Positions 23,214 to 33,971 of a stretch of 64,000 nucleotides of DNA are shown one piece after another. The translations under genes and the position numbers were made by a program. How positions within the stretch are numbered: position 1 is the stretch's first letter; each line of letters begins with the position of its first letter. The stretch comes from Trema orientale (lineage: Eukaryota > Streptophyta > Magnoliopsida > Rosales > Cannabaceae), in assembly GCA_002914845.1 (NCBI GenBank), contig JXTC01000070.1, positions 530,961 through 594,960 of the forward strand, read 5' to 3'. A model generated the notes under the pieces. The model ran no database searches. It saw only the letters and a list, made by a program, of their open reading frames with translations, and was not told where the DNA came from.

Positions 23214-23365
23214 TGGGTGCGTCTACAGTAGGGGCACCCCTACGTAAGACCCCTATTATACACTTTTTGATGAGAATCTGTGTATAAACAGATTCTCACA
23301 GATTCTCATCAAACGGTGTTTATGGAAGAGCCTTACGTAGGGGCGCCCCTACTGTAGACCCCTCC
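23214..23365. mobile_element. Hairpin MITE, hAT-like, copy 1
   Basis: A 152-bp element flanked by an exact 8-bp direct repeat TATAACTA (23206-23213 and 23366-23373), the size produced by hAT transposases. Its ends carry GTCTACAGTAGGGGCACCCC and, inverted, GTCTACAGTAGGGGCGCCCC; the arms continue with CTACGTAAG. A second inner inverted repeat (TGATGAGAATCTG / CAGATTCTCATCA) makes nearly the whole element one hairpin. A relative lies at 24188. Confidence 0.85.
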
Positions 23366-24187
23366 TATAACTAAAAGGTCCCTACGATTTTGTTATTTCT
23401 AATTCACGTTTCACTTGGGGTTCTTTTGATTTTGAACAATTCGAATTACTTGCACAACGGTTTTTATTTTATAGCCTCAACTAGTTAACGTATTCTTGGC
23501 TCCATCGCTAGTAATACTTGGTTTTGGTCTAGTCACCTTTCCTTGTTTTAGAAAGTCACTCCAAAATCAGAATCACTTCTGATCAATTCTTGCTATTACC
23601 AGAAAAGTAAATAAAGATGAAATATCCTAGTCTTAATTTCGTTCGGCTTCTTTAATCGTGGTTTCATACTTCATGGCTTACTTTCGTGCTATATTCATTA
23701 AAATGTTTAGAAGTCAGTACTTAATTATGAATGCCGTAATTGGTGGCGGAGGGACACATGACATGGTGTTACGGTCATAAATTAGGAATGTTACGATCGT
23801 AAAATAAAACAATCAATAAAACTAATTATCCTAATTTATGATTGCAAAATTCCTAATTCAAAATACTAACATAGTTATCGTAATTAAATACTAACATAGT
23901 CAGTCCAAAAAAAAAAAAAAAAGGAAAGAAAATACTAACATAGTCCCTCTATGAATAACATGCCTAAAAAGTAAGGATAACACAAACAACCTAATACAAA
24001 ATAATTGACATATTCATATAAAATTTAAATATTTGTTTTTTTTTTTTTTTAATTTCTCAATAAATTCCTTTCCCATTCCCAGTTGTAGATATCTCATATT
24101 TTCTAGTGTATAGGACGTACATTTGCATGACGACATGTCGTTCTTTTATTCAGTGACATCAATATTTGTTTCTCGTGATAAAAAAAA

Positions 24188-24359
24188 GGGGATGGCTACG
24201 GTAGAGGCGTCCCTACGTAGGGTTATGCCTTAATTATCGTTGGATGGGAATCTGTGGGGAATAACGGGAATCTGTGGAGAATCTATTTATATACAGATTC
24301 CCATCCAACGGTGAATAGACAGGGTCCTACGTAGGGGCGTCCCTACTGTAGACGCGCCC
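24188..24359. mobile_element. Hairpin MITE, hAT-like, copy 2
   Basis: Second member of the family at 23214. The inverted termini share CTACGTAG and GTAGAGGCGTCCCTACGTAG / GTAGGGACGCCCCTACGTAG, and the inner arms are TTGGATGGGAATCTGT / ACAGATTCCCATCCAA. It sits between two A runs, so the target duplication cannot be delimited. No coding capacity. Confidence 0.8.
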
Positions 24360-24605
24360 AAAAAAAAAATGTTTCTGATAGGTAAGACGCCATGTTGTTA
24401 TTAGTTATGTGAGGGCTAAAAGAATACAAGTTGTAACTTATAATTGAATTTCTATTAGTGAACTCAACTATTTCTTTGCATGCATATCTTTTAGTTTAAG
24501 GTTACACTTAAGCCACATTTAGTAATCCATAAAGGGAAGAGTGGAAAGAGAATGAAGGAGAAAGAGAATAAAAAGGAATGAGCGAGAAAGACCATGATTC
24601 TTTTT

Positions 24606-24718
24606 CCTGTGTAACTAATTAATATGTAAATATTAATGCACCGGATCCTGTGTAACCAATTAATAAAATCATACCAGCACTAATGCACCGGATCCTGTGT
24701 AACCAATTAATATGTAAA
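24606..24718 (+). repeat. Short tandem repeat, 41-46 bp units
   Basis: CCTGTGTAACYAATTAAT recurs at 24606, 24647 and 24693, each followed (except the last) by sequence ending TAATGCACCGGAT. The third unit is cut by the Mutator-type MITE that begins at 24719. Confidence 0.75.
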
Positions 24719-25123
24719 GGGTTTCTAACACTTATACCTATAAAAACTGAAAAAAATTACAAAAATACGGAAGTTAAACCTTTTTCTAATTTTTGTACGG
24801 TTTTTATTAGGAAAATATCATTTTTGAAAAAATATTTAGAAAAATACTATTTTTAAAATAGTTACTAGTTATTAGTTTCTAGAAACTAGGTACCGGTTAC
24901 TGGTTACTAGTTATATATCAGTTATAAATATCTTTAGTTACTAGTAACCAGTTTCCAAAAACTGATTACTAGAAACTAGTTACTATTTTAAAAAATGATA
25001 TTTTTCTAAATATTATTAAAAAATAGTATTTTTTTAATAAAAACCGTACCGCATCTTAGAAACAGAAAACTACCGTATTTTTCAAAATTTTTTCAAAAAC
25101 ACCATATATTGTGTAATTTCCCT
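24719..25123. mobile_element. Mutator-type foldback MITE, copy B
   Basis: A 405-bp copy of the element at 12907-13313, alignable over its full length. It starts GGGTTTCTAACACTTATACC and ends GTGTAATTTCCCT. A 9-bp direct repeat ATATGTAAA flanks it (24710-24718 and 25124-25132). The internal palindromic core with GGTTACTAGTTA-type motifs is retained. Confidence 0.85.
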
Positions 25124-25265
25124 ATATGTAAATACATCAAAGGAGAAATTTATTCTTTTTTCCTTGCATTTTCTCTCTATTACGGATTAGTAAACATCCC
25201 AGTGAAAATAAAATAAAGGGAAATAAAAAATAAAATAACAAATTGGGAAAGTTACGATTCTCTTT

Positions 25266-25510
25266 CATACTAGAAAATACGCTTATAGATGACGGTTTTT
25301 TATGACGTTTTTAACTGCACTCATAAAAAACCATCTTCTATGCCCCTATAATCTTTTCTACGAGTATAGAGGACGGTTCTTACCTGTCTTGTATACAGTA
25401 GATTTGCCGTGATCTATGAGCTAGTTAAGTGTCCAAATTGGCGCCAAATATCAAGAATAGATGACGATTCCTTTGGAATAACAGTCATCTATAGTTGTCC
25501 TTTTTTCAAA
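25266..25510 (+). mobile_element. Decayed CACTA element terminus
   Basis: CATACTAGAAAATACGCTTA at 25266 resembles the inverted terminus of the CACTA element at 62202 (CACTACTACGAATATGCTTT). It is followed by subterminal repeats such as GATGACGG, GAGGACGG, GATGACGATT and AGTCATCTAT, as expected near CACTA ends. The opposite end was not found. Confidence 0.5.
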
Positions 25511-26615
25511 AAAAATAAAATTAAATTACATCTTAATTTTTGCTTTTCCACTGGTTTCTAAGCTCACTGTTTTAATGTCATAAACAAATGGACATAGAGA
25601 AATATGCAACTCCATTTCTTTTAGTCCAAATAAGAACAAATCTATATACAATTATAGACATAAATAAACACTAATCGTACTTTCATACAAACTAGAAGTG
25701 AATATTATATGACCTTGGGGTATGAATTGTTAGAGATAGTAAATGGGATTCTCCACACCGCAAAAGCTAGGGTGAAATAAAAAAGAACAACAAAAACCAT
25801 CGAAGACACTTTCCTTTTGCTCACCAATTTATCTCAATTGCGTGGTATAATGAAATTCAAATGCACCCCACTTTTGTGAGTTCTTATTAGCTGCTGTTAC
25901 TTTTTCTATAGAAAAAAGTTAAACGCCAGTTATTTATACAACTTTTATTTATAAATTGATGAAGATAAATAGACTTGAAACGAAAAACATACTTTATAAT
26001 CACAAAGACCACTAAAGAAGAATGTAAGATAACAAAAAGCTATAATGGAACCTGACTTACAACTTGTTCATGAAGTAACTGACCCTTCATAATGGAGAAA
26101 AGCTGAAAAGGTGTTCTGTACCATACAATCAAAAGATATAATTGAATACATTTCCACAATGACTTCGCGAAATCAAATAATAGATATATAGGGAGGAGAA
26201 ACCTACATAAGCGAATAGATGGTAGTGCACATGTATGCATAAAAATTGAGATATTGAACGAAAAGAACAAAAAACAGAGTATAATTCTTAGTATCTGCAC
26301 AATTTACCCCGACATTGAATAACCATGGAACAAAACCTGAAGTAATCACATATGAAACATGCCATAACAACTCTATATATATATATATATACACATATAT
26401 GAATTTCCTTATCCTATTATCCTACCAATCTTTGAGGAAAAAGTGACCCGGAAAACAATCACATCCTCAAGAGTCATATTAAGAAAAAAAAAAGAAAAAG
26501 AAAGGGACAGAAAGCAGCATATGCAATAAAGGGTAAGCAATACTAGATAACTAAAATAATGCTGACCAGTTAAGTAAAGAAAAGACAGGTCATAAGAGTG
26601 TTGATTCACACCCAT
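25511..26615. other. No gene seen
   Basis: AT-rich DNA with a short (TA)n run at about 26374-26400. Small open frames on the minus strand are hydrophobic and compositional; I recognise nothing. Confidence 0.45.
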
Positions 26616-26761
26616 CTTCCCTCTTTGTTTGTATCCAAATACAAGGCCTATCCAATAATGCAAATTTTCTAAAACAAATCGAATTCCAGCACGTCTCTGT
26701 GCTTCTTGACGAACTCTCTTGCACTGCTTTTTGCCCATGCAGGTAAGATAACATCACCAAC
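26616..26761 (-). pseudogene. BEACH-domain protein fragment (SPIRRIG/BCHB type)
   Basis: On the minus strand, after an acceptor TTTTTCTAG, the sequence encodes VGDVILPAWAKSSAREFVKK and HRDVLE, then in another frame FVLENLHYWIGLVFGYKQRG. Both parts match consecutive stretches of the BEACH domain, which in large plant proteins such as SPIRRIG acts in membrane trafficking and mRNA-body biology. The frame changes within GAATTCGATTTG, consistent with a one-base deletion, and the shifted frame then meets TAG. Homology ends at the GKxA position near 26616. The rest of this very large gene (over 3,000 codons in family members) is not in the window. It is a disabled one-exon fragment that kept its splice acceptor. 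Confidence 0.78.
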
Positions 26762-27830
26762 CTAGAAAAAGACCAGAAAGACGAACAACATTAAAAATTC
26801 TCAATTGTTGAAGGAAAGCACAAAGCTGTTAGTGGTTTGCAGAAAGGTCCTTGAATCATCAGCAACATACATTTAATTGGGTGAACACCTTATACAAAAC
26901 CCAGATGCTTGTTAATTGTTTATTAGAAGCTAGTCTCTAACAAATTTGCATATTTTTTAGCTGACTCTAGATAACCATTCAAGCCCATTACGACATTGCA
27001 TGAAAAACTCAAGGCTATTCCATAGCACCATATAGAAATGAACATCTGTATCTTGTGCCCCAAAGAAATGAAAAGTACACAACTTTGAAAGCACCTTGGA
27101 ACAGAGAACGATAGTTAATTGCTCATACTTTTTTTAAATTAACCTTTTCTCCTGATTGTTTCTCTCCAAAATAAAAAATGAACCAGTTTTCAAGAAACTC
27201 TGGCATGTAGAAAAATTTTGGAATCAGTTCCTTCAGACATACAAACATACTTATAAACTCAACACTAATAGCAGGAAAAATTAGCTGTAAAGAAACTCGC
27301 TGTGAGATGAATAATATCCAAGGAAGCCAAATTATTTATCCTCAAACCCCCTTCTTTATATAAGCAATTTTTCTTTTTACCCTTCTCGGCAACGCCACCC
27401 AATACAATACATAGTTGTAACTTCATTGCTTAATGAGAAGAAATAACAAGGGTGGAGGGGTGTGTGGTGGGAGAAAAAAACATAATTCACATTTCAATGA
27501 AAAACTAGTTAATTACCCTTCGGACTTAATTACATTATGTCAGTTAGAAAACACATACATTGGACGGTTTCTGATTCCCTTAATCGTTTAGATAAATTCA
27601 CTGAATTAGATCAGATTTCCTCTTCTGAATATCAATACAGAACATTCAATGACAACAGAAAGATCTACTTCCAACCAAAAACTAATTAGTCAACTAACAT
27701 AAAACACTAACTCTTCGGGATTGGACCTCGTACTCTGATTAATTAATGGGACCTGTAATTAATTAAAACAAAGTAGAGAATAATTGAGATTAAGGTTAGA
27801 TTACAGGGTGTACACAGAAAAGGCTATTAC
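26762..27830. other. Flank of BEACH fragment, no gene seen
   Basis: It may include part of the intron that preceded the BEACH exon, read on the minus strand. No further BEACH exon was recognised. The rest is anonymous AT-rich DNA. Confidence 0.4.
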
Positions 27831-27834
27831 AATG

Positions 27835-28062
27835 CATGCCACATGTTGAAGTCCCAGTAGGTGGTCGAGATAGAAAACAACACTTCCTATGGCGCCCTTG
27901 CCATGTTGGTGATTGTAGAAATGACTCGTTTAGTATATAGAGGCGTAAGAATTATCACAACATTATCTACATATCGAAGTTCTAATAAGCGATCGATATA
28001 GAAAACGACACTTCTCATAGCATCTTTGTCACGTTAGTGGTTGCAGGAATAATGTACTTACG

Positions 28063-28102
<40 letters not shown>

Positions 28103-28245
28103 GACGTAATAATAATACAGACGTAAGTGTTATCACAACACTGTCACTACGTATCAAAGTCCCGATAGGCAGTTGTAATAAGCAACAACACTTTCCACGG
28201 CGCCCTTATACATAGCGGTTGCTAGGATAACAGGCTTACAAGACA
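27835..28245. repeat. Three diverged tandem units with (TAA)n expansion
   Basis: Three units of about 115-120 bp share TATCACAACA, a GAAGTYC/AAAGTCC block, AACRACACTT and TTGGTGATTG/TTAGTGGTTG/AGCGGTTGCT. The second unit is enlarged by a (TAA)n microsatellite at about 28067-28101. The units are diverged, so the array is old apart from the microsatellite. Confidence 0.65.
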
Positions 28246-28259
28246 ACAATAATATAATA

Positions 28260-29620
28260 CTACAATAATAATAAAGAGTTCTAGTTGACAGGGGCGAATA
28301 AATTGACCATAGTGTCAACTAGAAGTCAATAAGAGGTTAGATAAAATATTAGTAAAAGATAGTGGTAGAACACAAAATCCCGAACCTGTACTACAGATCA
28401 AGCACAGAGTTCAAGGAGAGTAGCTCAGTACCTACAGATCACTGAAGTACGAATATTAAAGCCTGCATGCAAAATAACTTGTGAAACAAGTTAGAAAAAT
28501 GTATGTAGAAAAAAATGGTATAATAATAATAATTAAGTGATAGAAAGATGATAGAAAAGTAATTAAATAATGAGAAAATAATATGAAAAAGGATGAATGG
28601 GCCTAAAAGATATAAGAGAACGAATATGGGCCTAGAAATACGAGAATATTAGAAAAGGATATGTATAAAAGGGTGTGGATAGCTAAAATTATGTGAAAAT
28701 ATGTGTATTTATACAAATACTAGAAACTTAGTGACTAAGTTTATACATGCATAAACATATAAAGGACTATTGATAAATGTATAAATATACAATGAGAAAA
28801 TAACAGAGACAGAAAGCTATGTATATATATATATGTATGAGATGAAGATACAGAGGAGGAGTAGCTACGGGTTGATAAGAACCAAAAGCAATGGAATGAA
28901 GGATGGCTTTGGTGAGATAACAATATGATGGTGATATATGTATAAATATGCTAGCAAGGTGAGGTGTGCACGTGCATGTGACCACAAAAGAGACCCGTGG
29001 CTTAAGAAAGATTAAAAAGCATGCAAAAATATGTATATGTATGCATAAGTTGAAGAGAATAGCTAAGAGGTAATCATGGCCTTGAATGAATGATGAGACG
29101 ATGTCGTTTAGATGAGCTAGTTTAAACCTTGGTAATTTTGTGCTTAATTACCACTAATTCATGCTTTAAGATTAATCTCAAAAATTAAGAAAACCTCAAA
29201 ACACTAATATAACCTAAGAAGCTTGAACTGTGCAACAACAAAGAATTTTAAATTCATCACAATCAGAGTCATCAAGGCCAGCTCAACAAATTTTGGGGCT
29301 TTAGGCGAAAATTCTTTAAAAAATATTCTAGAATTAAGTTGTACTTATAAAAAAATTTTAGACGCGTTTCTTTGAAAATTTTTTATTATTATTTATGAAG
29401 ATAAAAGACAACTTCTTTTAGATATTTGGTTGAGTAATAAAATATGCAAACTATGATGTATTTTGACTTGATTAAATATATCAATATCCAATTTGGTAGG
29501 AATAATAATTTAACAATTGAAAGAATAGACACTGAATAAGAAATTAGTGACACTTAAAAATTCTGGAACGAACATACTTTATAACCAAATACAATGAAAT
29601 AAAAATAGAAATTTGTTCCA
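28260..29620. other. No gene seen
   Basis: AT-rich DNA with short (TA)n stretches around 28820. From about 29285 it carries a repeat-like sequence beginning CTCAACAAATTTTGGGGCTT that may belong to the tRNA-headed element described at 29840. Nothing coding is recognisable. Confidence 0.4.
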
Positions 29621-29621
29621 A

Positions 29622-30890
29622 TTTTGGAAAAAAAGTGCCTACTAATTTTTGTTGCAATAAATAAAAAATTCATGAATTTTAGAAAAATACATTAATTTAT
29701 TGAATCAAGATTAAGATTTTTGTAATCTATTAAAATTATTATATATTATTTATATATTTAAGTTTACACATAGATATTAACAACTTTTAAACATGTGAAA
29801 TCTTAAAAAAAAAATTAATAATTTGGGGTCTTAATTCCAGCGGAGGCCTAAGACGATTGCTTTACCATCGAGCCGCTCCCGCTCTCCAAAATTCACTTCT
29901 TCTCTAAAGTACGCTTGTGACGCAAGAGACAGAGACGGTTTCAGACGCATCACCTCAGCTTGAACTGATTTCTGGTGCTTTCAAGCCTTGACGCCGTGCT
30001 AGAGCTCGGCGATGTCATGCTCACACGCAAAACACTGCTCTTCCTAAAACTGTCACTGCTTCTCACGAAGCCAAAATGCCTCCTGACAACCGAAATTGGA
30101 AAATTTGAAGGCAAATCATGCTAAGGATCCGAAAGGGGTGAGCTAATCTCAAAGATGAGGGAAATAGATATATGAGATTAAGGTGAATTCTAGATTTCGG
30201 GAAGACATTGGAAGAAGGAAGGTCTTGAGATTAGTAGCGAATGGGAGAGGGAGTGGTAGAGATCGTGAGAGCGGAGAGGTATAAGGGGAGACCGAGAGAT
30301 AAGGAGATACACTCGTCCAAAAATAATAGGTGTAAATGATAGCCTTTAATGAAACCGGTCGCAAACATAGTGCGCGCGGTTTTTAAAGTTGAATAGACGA
30401 TGGGGATGTCAATACCCGTTTCCTTATTTCCCCCCTTTTATTGGTATGTATATATTCCCATAAAAGTTAATGTATTTTGCTTTACCTTTCTCTTTTATCT
30501 TCCTCACTGAATAGTATACTTGCCCTAAATTTTACAAGTAGGACAACATAGAAAGAGACAAAAAAAGAAAAAGGGACAAAAATCTCATACGATTATATTA
30601 ATCATTTATTCCATATTGAATAAGAAAAACCTCTTGAACGTAGAGGCTGATTTCCAAAGAGAACAATACATGAGTACACAATCACAAAGGACAGGCTAAG
30701 AGAGAGTACATCAGGATCGATGTGCACAAAATATTTAAAAAGAACATATTACAAACAAATTTTGCAAGCCGATAAAAAAAAAATCCGCATTATTAAAATT
30801 TTATTATTAATGAGAAATCATATAAGAGACCCAACGCAAATAATACTAAACTTATTCACAATTTCAAGCTGCCCAGAAGAGATTTAACAA
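29622..30890. repeat. Segmental duplication, copy 1
   Basis: About 1.27 kb that matches 37478-38218 plus 42506-43045 in direct orientation, with high identity over long stretches. The duplicated block ends inside the last codons of the secreted-peptide gene (30856-31044), so only the 3' end and 3' flank of that gene were copied. It includes a GC-richer part (29870-30130) without a recognised product. Confidence 0.85.
29840..29890 (-). other. tRNA-like head on minus strand, possible SINE
   Basis: Read on the minus strand, GCGGCTCGATGGTAAAGC looks like a tRNA D-arm/A-box region, followed about 35 nt later by a weak B-box candidate. The other duplicate has the equivalent GTGGCTTAATGGTAAAGC near 37722-37739. 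It is not a complete tRNA. Tentative. Confidence 0.3.
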
Positions 30891-31044
30891 GTTTTGCAGT
30901 GGCATCAAGAAGTGCGGAGAGCCCTGGTGTAGATGATGCACCCCCTGCACTGACATGCAGAAGCTTCCTTGCATTGCTGGTGCTGCAAAGAAAAGCAGCA
31001 ATGACAAGCACGAGAAGAACAAGCCTTGTAAAACTCATCTTCAT
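30856..31044 (-). CDS. Small secreted peptide precursor (62 aa)
   Basis: Minus-strand frame from ATG at 31044 to TGA at 30856. It has an N-terminal hydrophobic signal peptide (SFTRLVLLVLVIAAFLCSTS) followed by NARKLLHVSAGG, a short Ser/Gly linker, and a C-terminal stretch LLDATAKLVKSLLGSLKL that would form a cationic amphipathic helix. Likely cleavage follows the Ala of SNA. There are no Cys residues in the mature part, so it is not a defensin-like protein. A second ATG two codons in would also serve. A TATA stretch lies 70-80 bp upstream. Its N-terminus resembles that of the glycine-rich protein at 53201-53800. I do not know a named family; function unknown. A truncated copy of its 3' end lies at about 43020-43045. 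Confidence 0.7.
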   Translation of the reverse strand: MKMSFTRLVLLVLVIAAFLCSTSNARKLLHVSAGGASSTPGLSALLDATAKLVKSLLGSLKL

Positions 31045-31111
31045 CAATGTTATCGATCTTGATTAATTTTTCTGATTAATTAAGATGAAGAAAATGAATC
31101 ATTAAAAGGGT

Positions 31112-31126
31112 CTTATATATATATAG
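31112..31126 (-). promoter_or_regulatory. TATA region of the small-peptide gene
   Basis: On the minus strand TATATATATAAGACC is centred about 75 bp upstream of the ATG at 31044, a plausible core promoter position. Confidence 0.5.
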
Positions 31127-31499
31127 ATAGAAACGTATGTAGATAGATGAATTATTTCGCGGATCCTACGTACTGATCAAGTTATGATATAACTATATAT
31201 ACATAGTTATATTATTCTTCCCATATATTTTATACAGTAATCATATAAACCGAAATTTGAATCCAGTTTTATAATATACACGATATATATATATATATAT
31301 ATAGGAAAGTTGGGTTGACATTTGATTCCTTTTCTGCCATGCTTTCTCGTGCCGACCACTACTTGTGGAAACACTTATGAGGTGTCCCAATTTTTACTTT
31401 TTTTCAATGTAGGGCTAATAAAGTTATGAGCAAAGGTTATTTCTTTGTATTTGTACAACGCAAAACTCCAACATTAATTTAGTTAGTGGTACTCTAATT

Positions 31500-32010
31500 G
31501 AGATGACCATAATAATCATATATGCCGAAATATAAATCTAAATTTGATATTTGACGAAGATACACACGGAATATCGATGCAACTATAAATTAGGTCGGGA
31601 TAATTTTATTTGAAAACATAGAGTACCTTATAAAATTCATAAAGCTTAATATAAAATATCCAAATATTAATCTTTAGGGATGATACAAATGGGATACCGA
31701 TTAAATTATAAATTAGGTGGGAATAATTTTATAGTAATTAGAGTAGAGAACCAATAAAATCTGTAAAGTATAATATTAAAGCTAAGCAAAACCTCTGATT
31801 AATTCAAAGATTGAAAAGAGATAAAACAACACTTATAAGTAAATAATTAATTCCAAAATCGTTCACCTCTAGTAATACATATAAGTATTTAATAATTGTA
31901 CCAAACACATGTAAAGTCATTAAATACAATTATCCATCGACACTTACTTCACTATGGATCATTTTTTCAATTAACATTCTTTAGTATTGTAGTTAGTATC
32001 AGGCCTAAAA
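31500..32010. repeat. Inverted duplication of peptide-gene upstream region, copy 1
   Basis: This stretch, 0.45-0.97 kb upstream of the small-peptide gene, recurs in inverted orientation at about 48900-49945. Shared landmarks are AGTAAATAATTAATTCCAAA with its flanks, GGCCTAAAA / TAGGCCTGAT near the outer end, and GAGATGACCATAATAATCAT near the inner end. It contains two diverged internal units, each with a sequence like ATCGATGCAACTATAAATTA near AAACATAGAGTACC. Copy 2 has three such units plus a transposon insertion. Confidence 0.8.
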
Positions 32011-32892
32011 TTTTATAATTAACTACTACAGCGAGTTTTCAACAGGTAATTTTGTTCTTGCTCCACGAATAGGTAAAATTCACCTATTTCTAATTTATTA
32101 ATTGATGTTTCATTCAAATATTCTTTTTTCTATTTCTTTCCTTTTTTAATTTGAAGTTTAATTTTTTAAATTACATTAAATCTGAATATATGATGCTTAT
32201 TGCATATAAGCTAAACTCCTTAAAATGGATATTAGTTCTTACTAATAGAAATAAGTAATTTTTTTACTCATCTATATTAACCTATAACAAATAAGCAATA
32301 GGCTGATAGCAATCATTCTTTAAAAAAATAGTTAAATAAAATTAATAAACATAATCAAGTATTTGGGTTCCCAATTTAATATTAATTTCTTCGCTAAAAC
32401 TGGACCAATATTCCCCTTGAAATATTAATTCACGTGAAAAATAAAAAAAATAAAGATATTGTATAATGATTAACTATGAATATTATATATATGTATATAT
32501 ATATGTGTGTGTGTCACATATGTCGAGATCGGAAAAGTGGAAAAAAATTTCGGCTGTTTTACCTTGATCTAGTTAAGTAGCAGTATTGACACTTTGATAT
32601 AGAATAGAACAGGATTGGAAGGGGAAAAAAAAAGAAAAAAAAACTATTATTTAAACTTTAAAGTAGAATCAAATTAAACATATTTAATATAAATTTTTTT
32701 GTTAAATTTAAAAAAGAATCATTTTTGTTTAAAATAAAAAATACAGTATTTTATTAATTTTTTACCTATTATGAAAGGATTTTTTTTTTTAATTTTAGGG
32801 GTTTTTTTTCACTTTTAAAAAACGCACCTTCCAGCATAATTATTCCAAATAATGCATGTGAAAATAAAAATCGTGAAACAGAAAAAAAAAAA

Positions 32893-32923
<31 letters not shown>

Positions 32924-33971
32924 TCATGTATTAAGGTAGGAAAAGTATTTTAAAAAAGAAATAAAAATATACTTGATATGATTTGTAGTAGCAATGATGA
33001 TGTAAAGAATGACAAGTGGGAAACAATGGAATAAGAATGAAAAAAAATAGAAGGGAAATAAAAAAAATTGTCCAACTCATCAGGTCAAAAATAGGTTACC
33101 TATTTTTAAGTTTCAAATACTTTTTTATATTTATATAGGTATTAATTACATTAAATTTTTTAGATAAAATAAATAATATTATTGTAGAATTTATTAAACG
33201 CAAGTACACGTTACCAAATAAGTAGTACAGAGTAAAAAGTATCGTCAACACATACTTGCATTGCCAATTACTGAGTTTTATTAATCTTAATTTTATTTGA
33301 ACAATCAAAAAGTGATTATTGAAAAAAAATTAACTAAATGAAATCAAGTTTACAAATAACTCAAGAAAACTTCCAATAATTAAAAATCTACAGTTTCGAT
33401 TTCACATAGATTGATCTGTCTAAACATATCAACCTAACCAGTTTATCTTCATTTCCTATGCTAACAGTGAATCTCTCTAATTTTTCTATTAATCTTTCTC
33501 AAGAATTAATAGGTATGTCTCAGTAAACGAGTTCTTACATCTCTGTGTAAACTATGAATCTACCAAAACTCATTAAGCACAAGAAATTCATAATACTGCA
33601 TAAATTTCATAGATATCTCTGTCCTATGATAATCTCGTATTATATTAATCAAGACAAATTCAATCTTCCATTCTCAGATCTTAGATTAAACCTGTAATTT
33701 CATATAAAAGTTGACCAAACTCTCACATGTAATAAGCATATATTAATACAATTATTATAGAATTAGAAATAAATATGAACTTGAATTGGAATTAAAATAA
33801 TTCAAAACATCATAATCTGGCTACATTGCAGCCCTAGAAAATAAAATTAGTTCATGGTAAGGAGAAAACAAACTCTAAACGTGGTTCTAGATATGGAAGA
33901 TAAAAGAAAAGAAAAATTAAGTAAACTTGAAGTAGAATCAATGGTCATGATGGCCATTTTTTTTTCATCAG
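32010..33971. other. No gene seen; microsatellites
   Basis: AT-rich DNA with a poly-A/(AG)n microsatellite at 32882-32923, (TA)n and (TG)n at 32483-32515, and no recognised coding sequence. The right end could contain intron sequence belonging to the NUP205 fragment. Confidence 0.5.

Noticed and set aside
26409-26738. A 109-residue gene on the minus strand
   Set aside because: Only part of it is BEACH-like and it begins out of the BEACH frame; the better reading is a frameshifted BEACH fragment.
27835-28245. CRISPR-like array
   Set aside because: The units are diverged, long and contiguous, in a plant genome; no CRISPR structure occurs anywhere in the window.
30856-31047. Start of the small-peptide gene at 31047
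   Set aside because: 31047-31045 reads TTG on the minus strand; the first ATG is at 31044.
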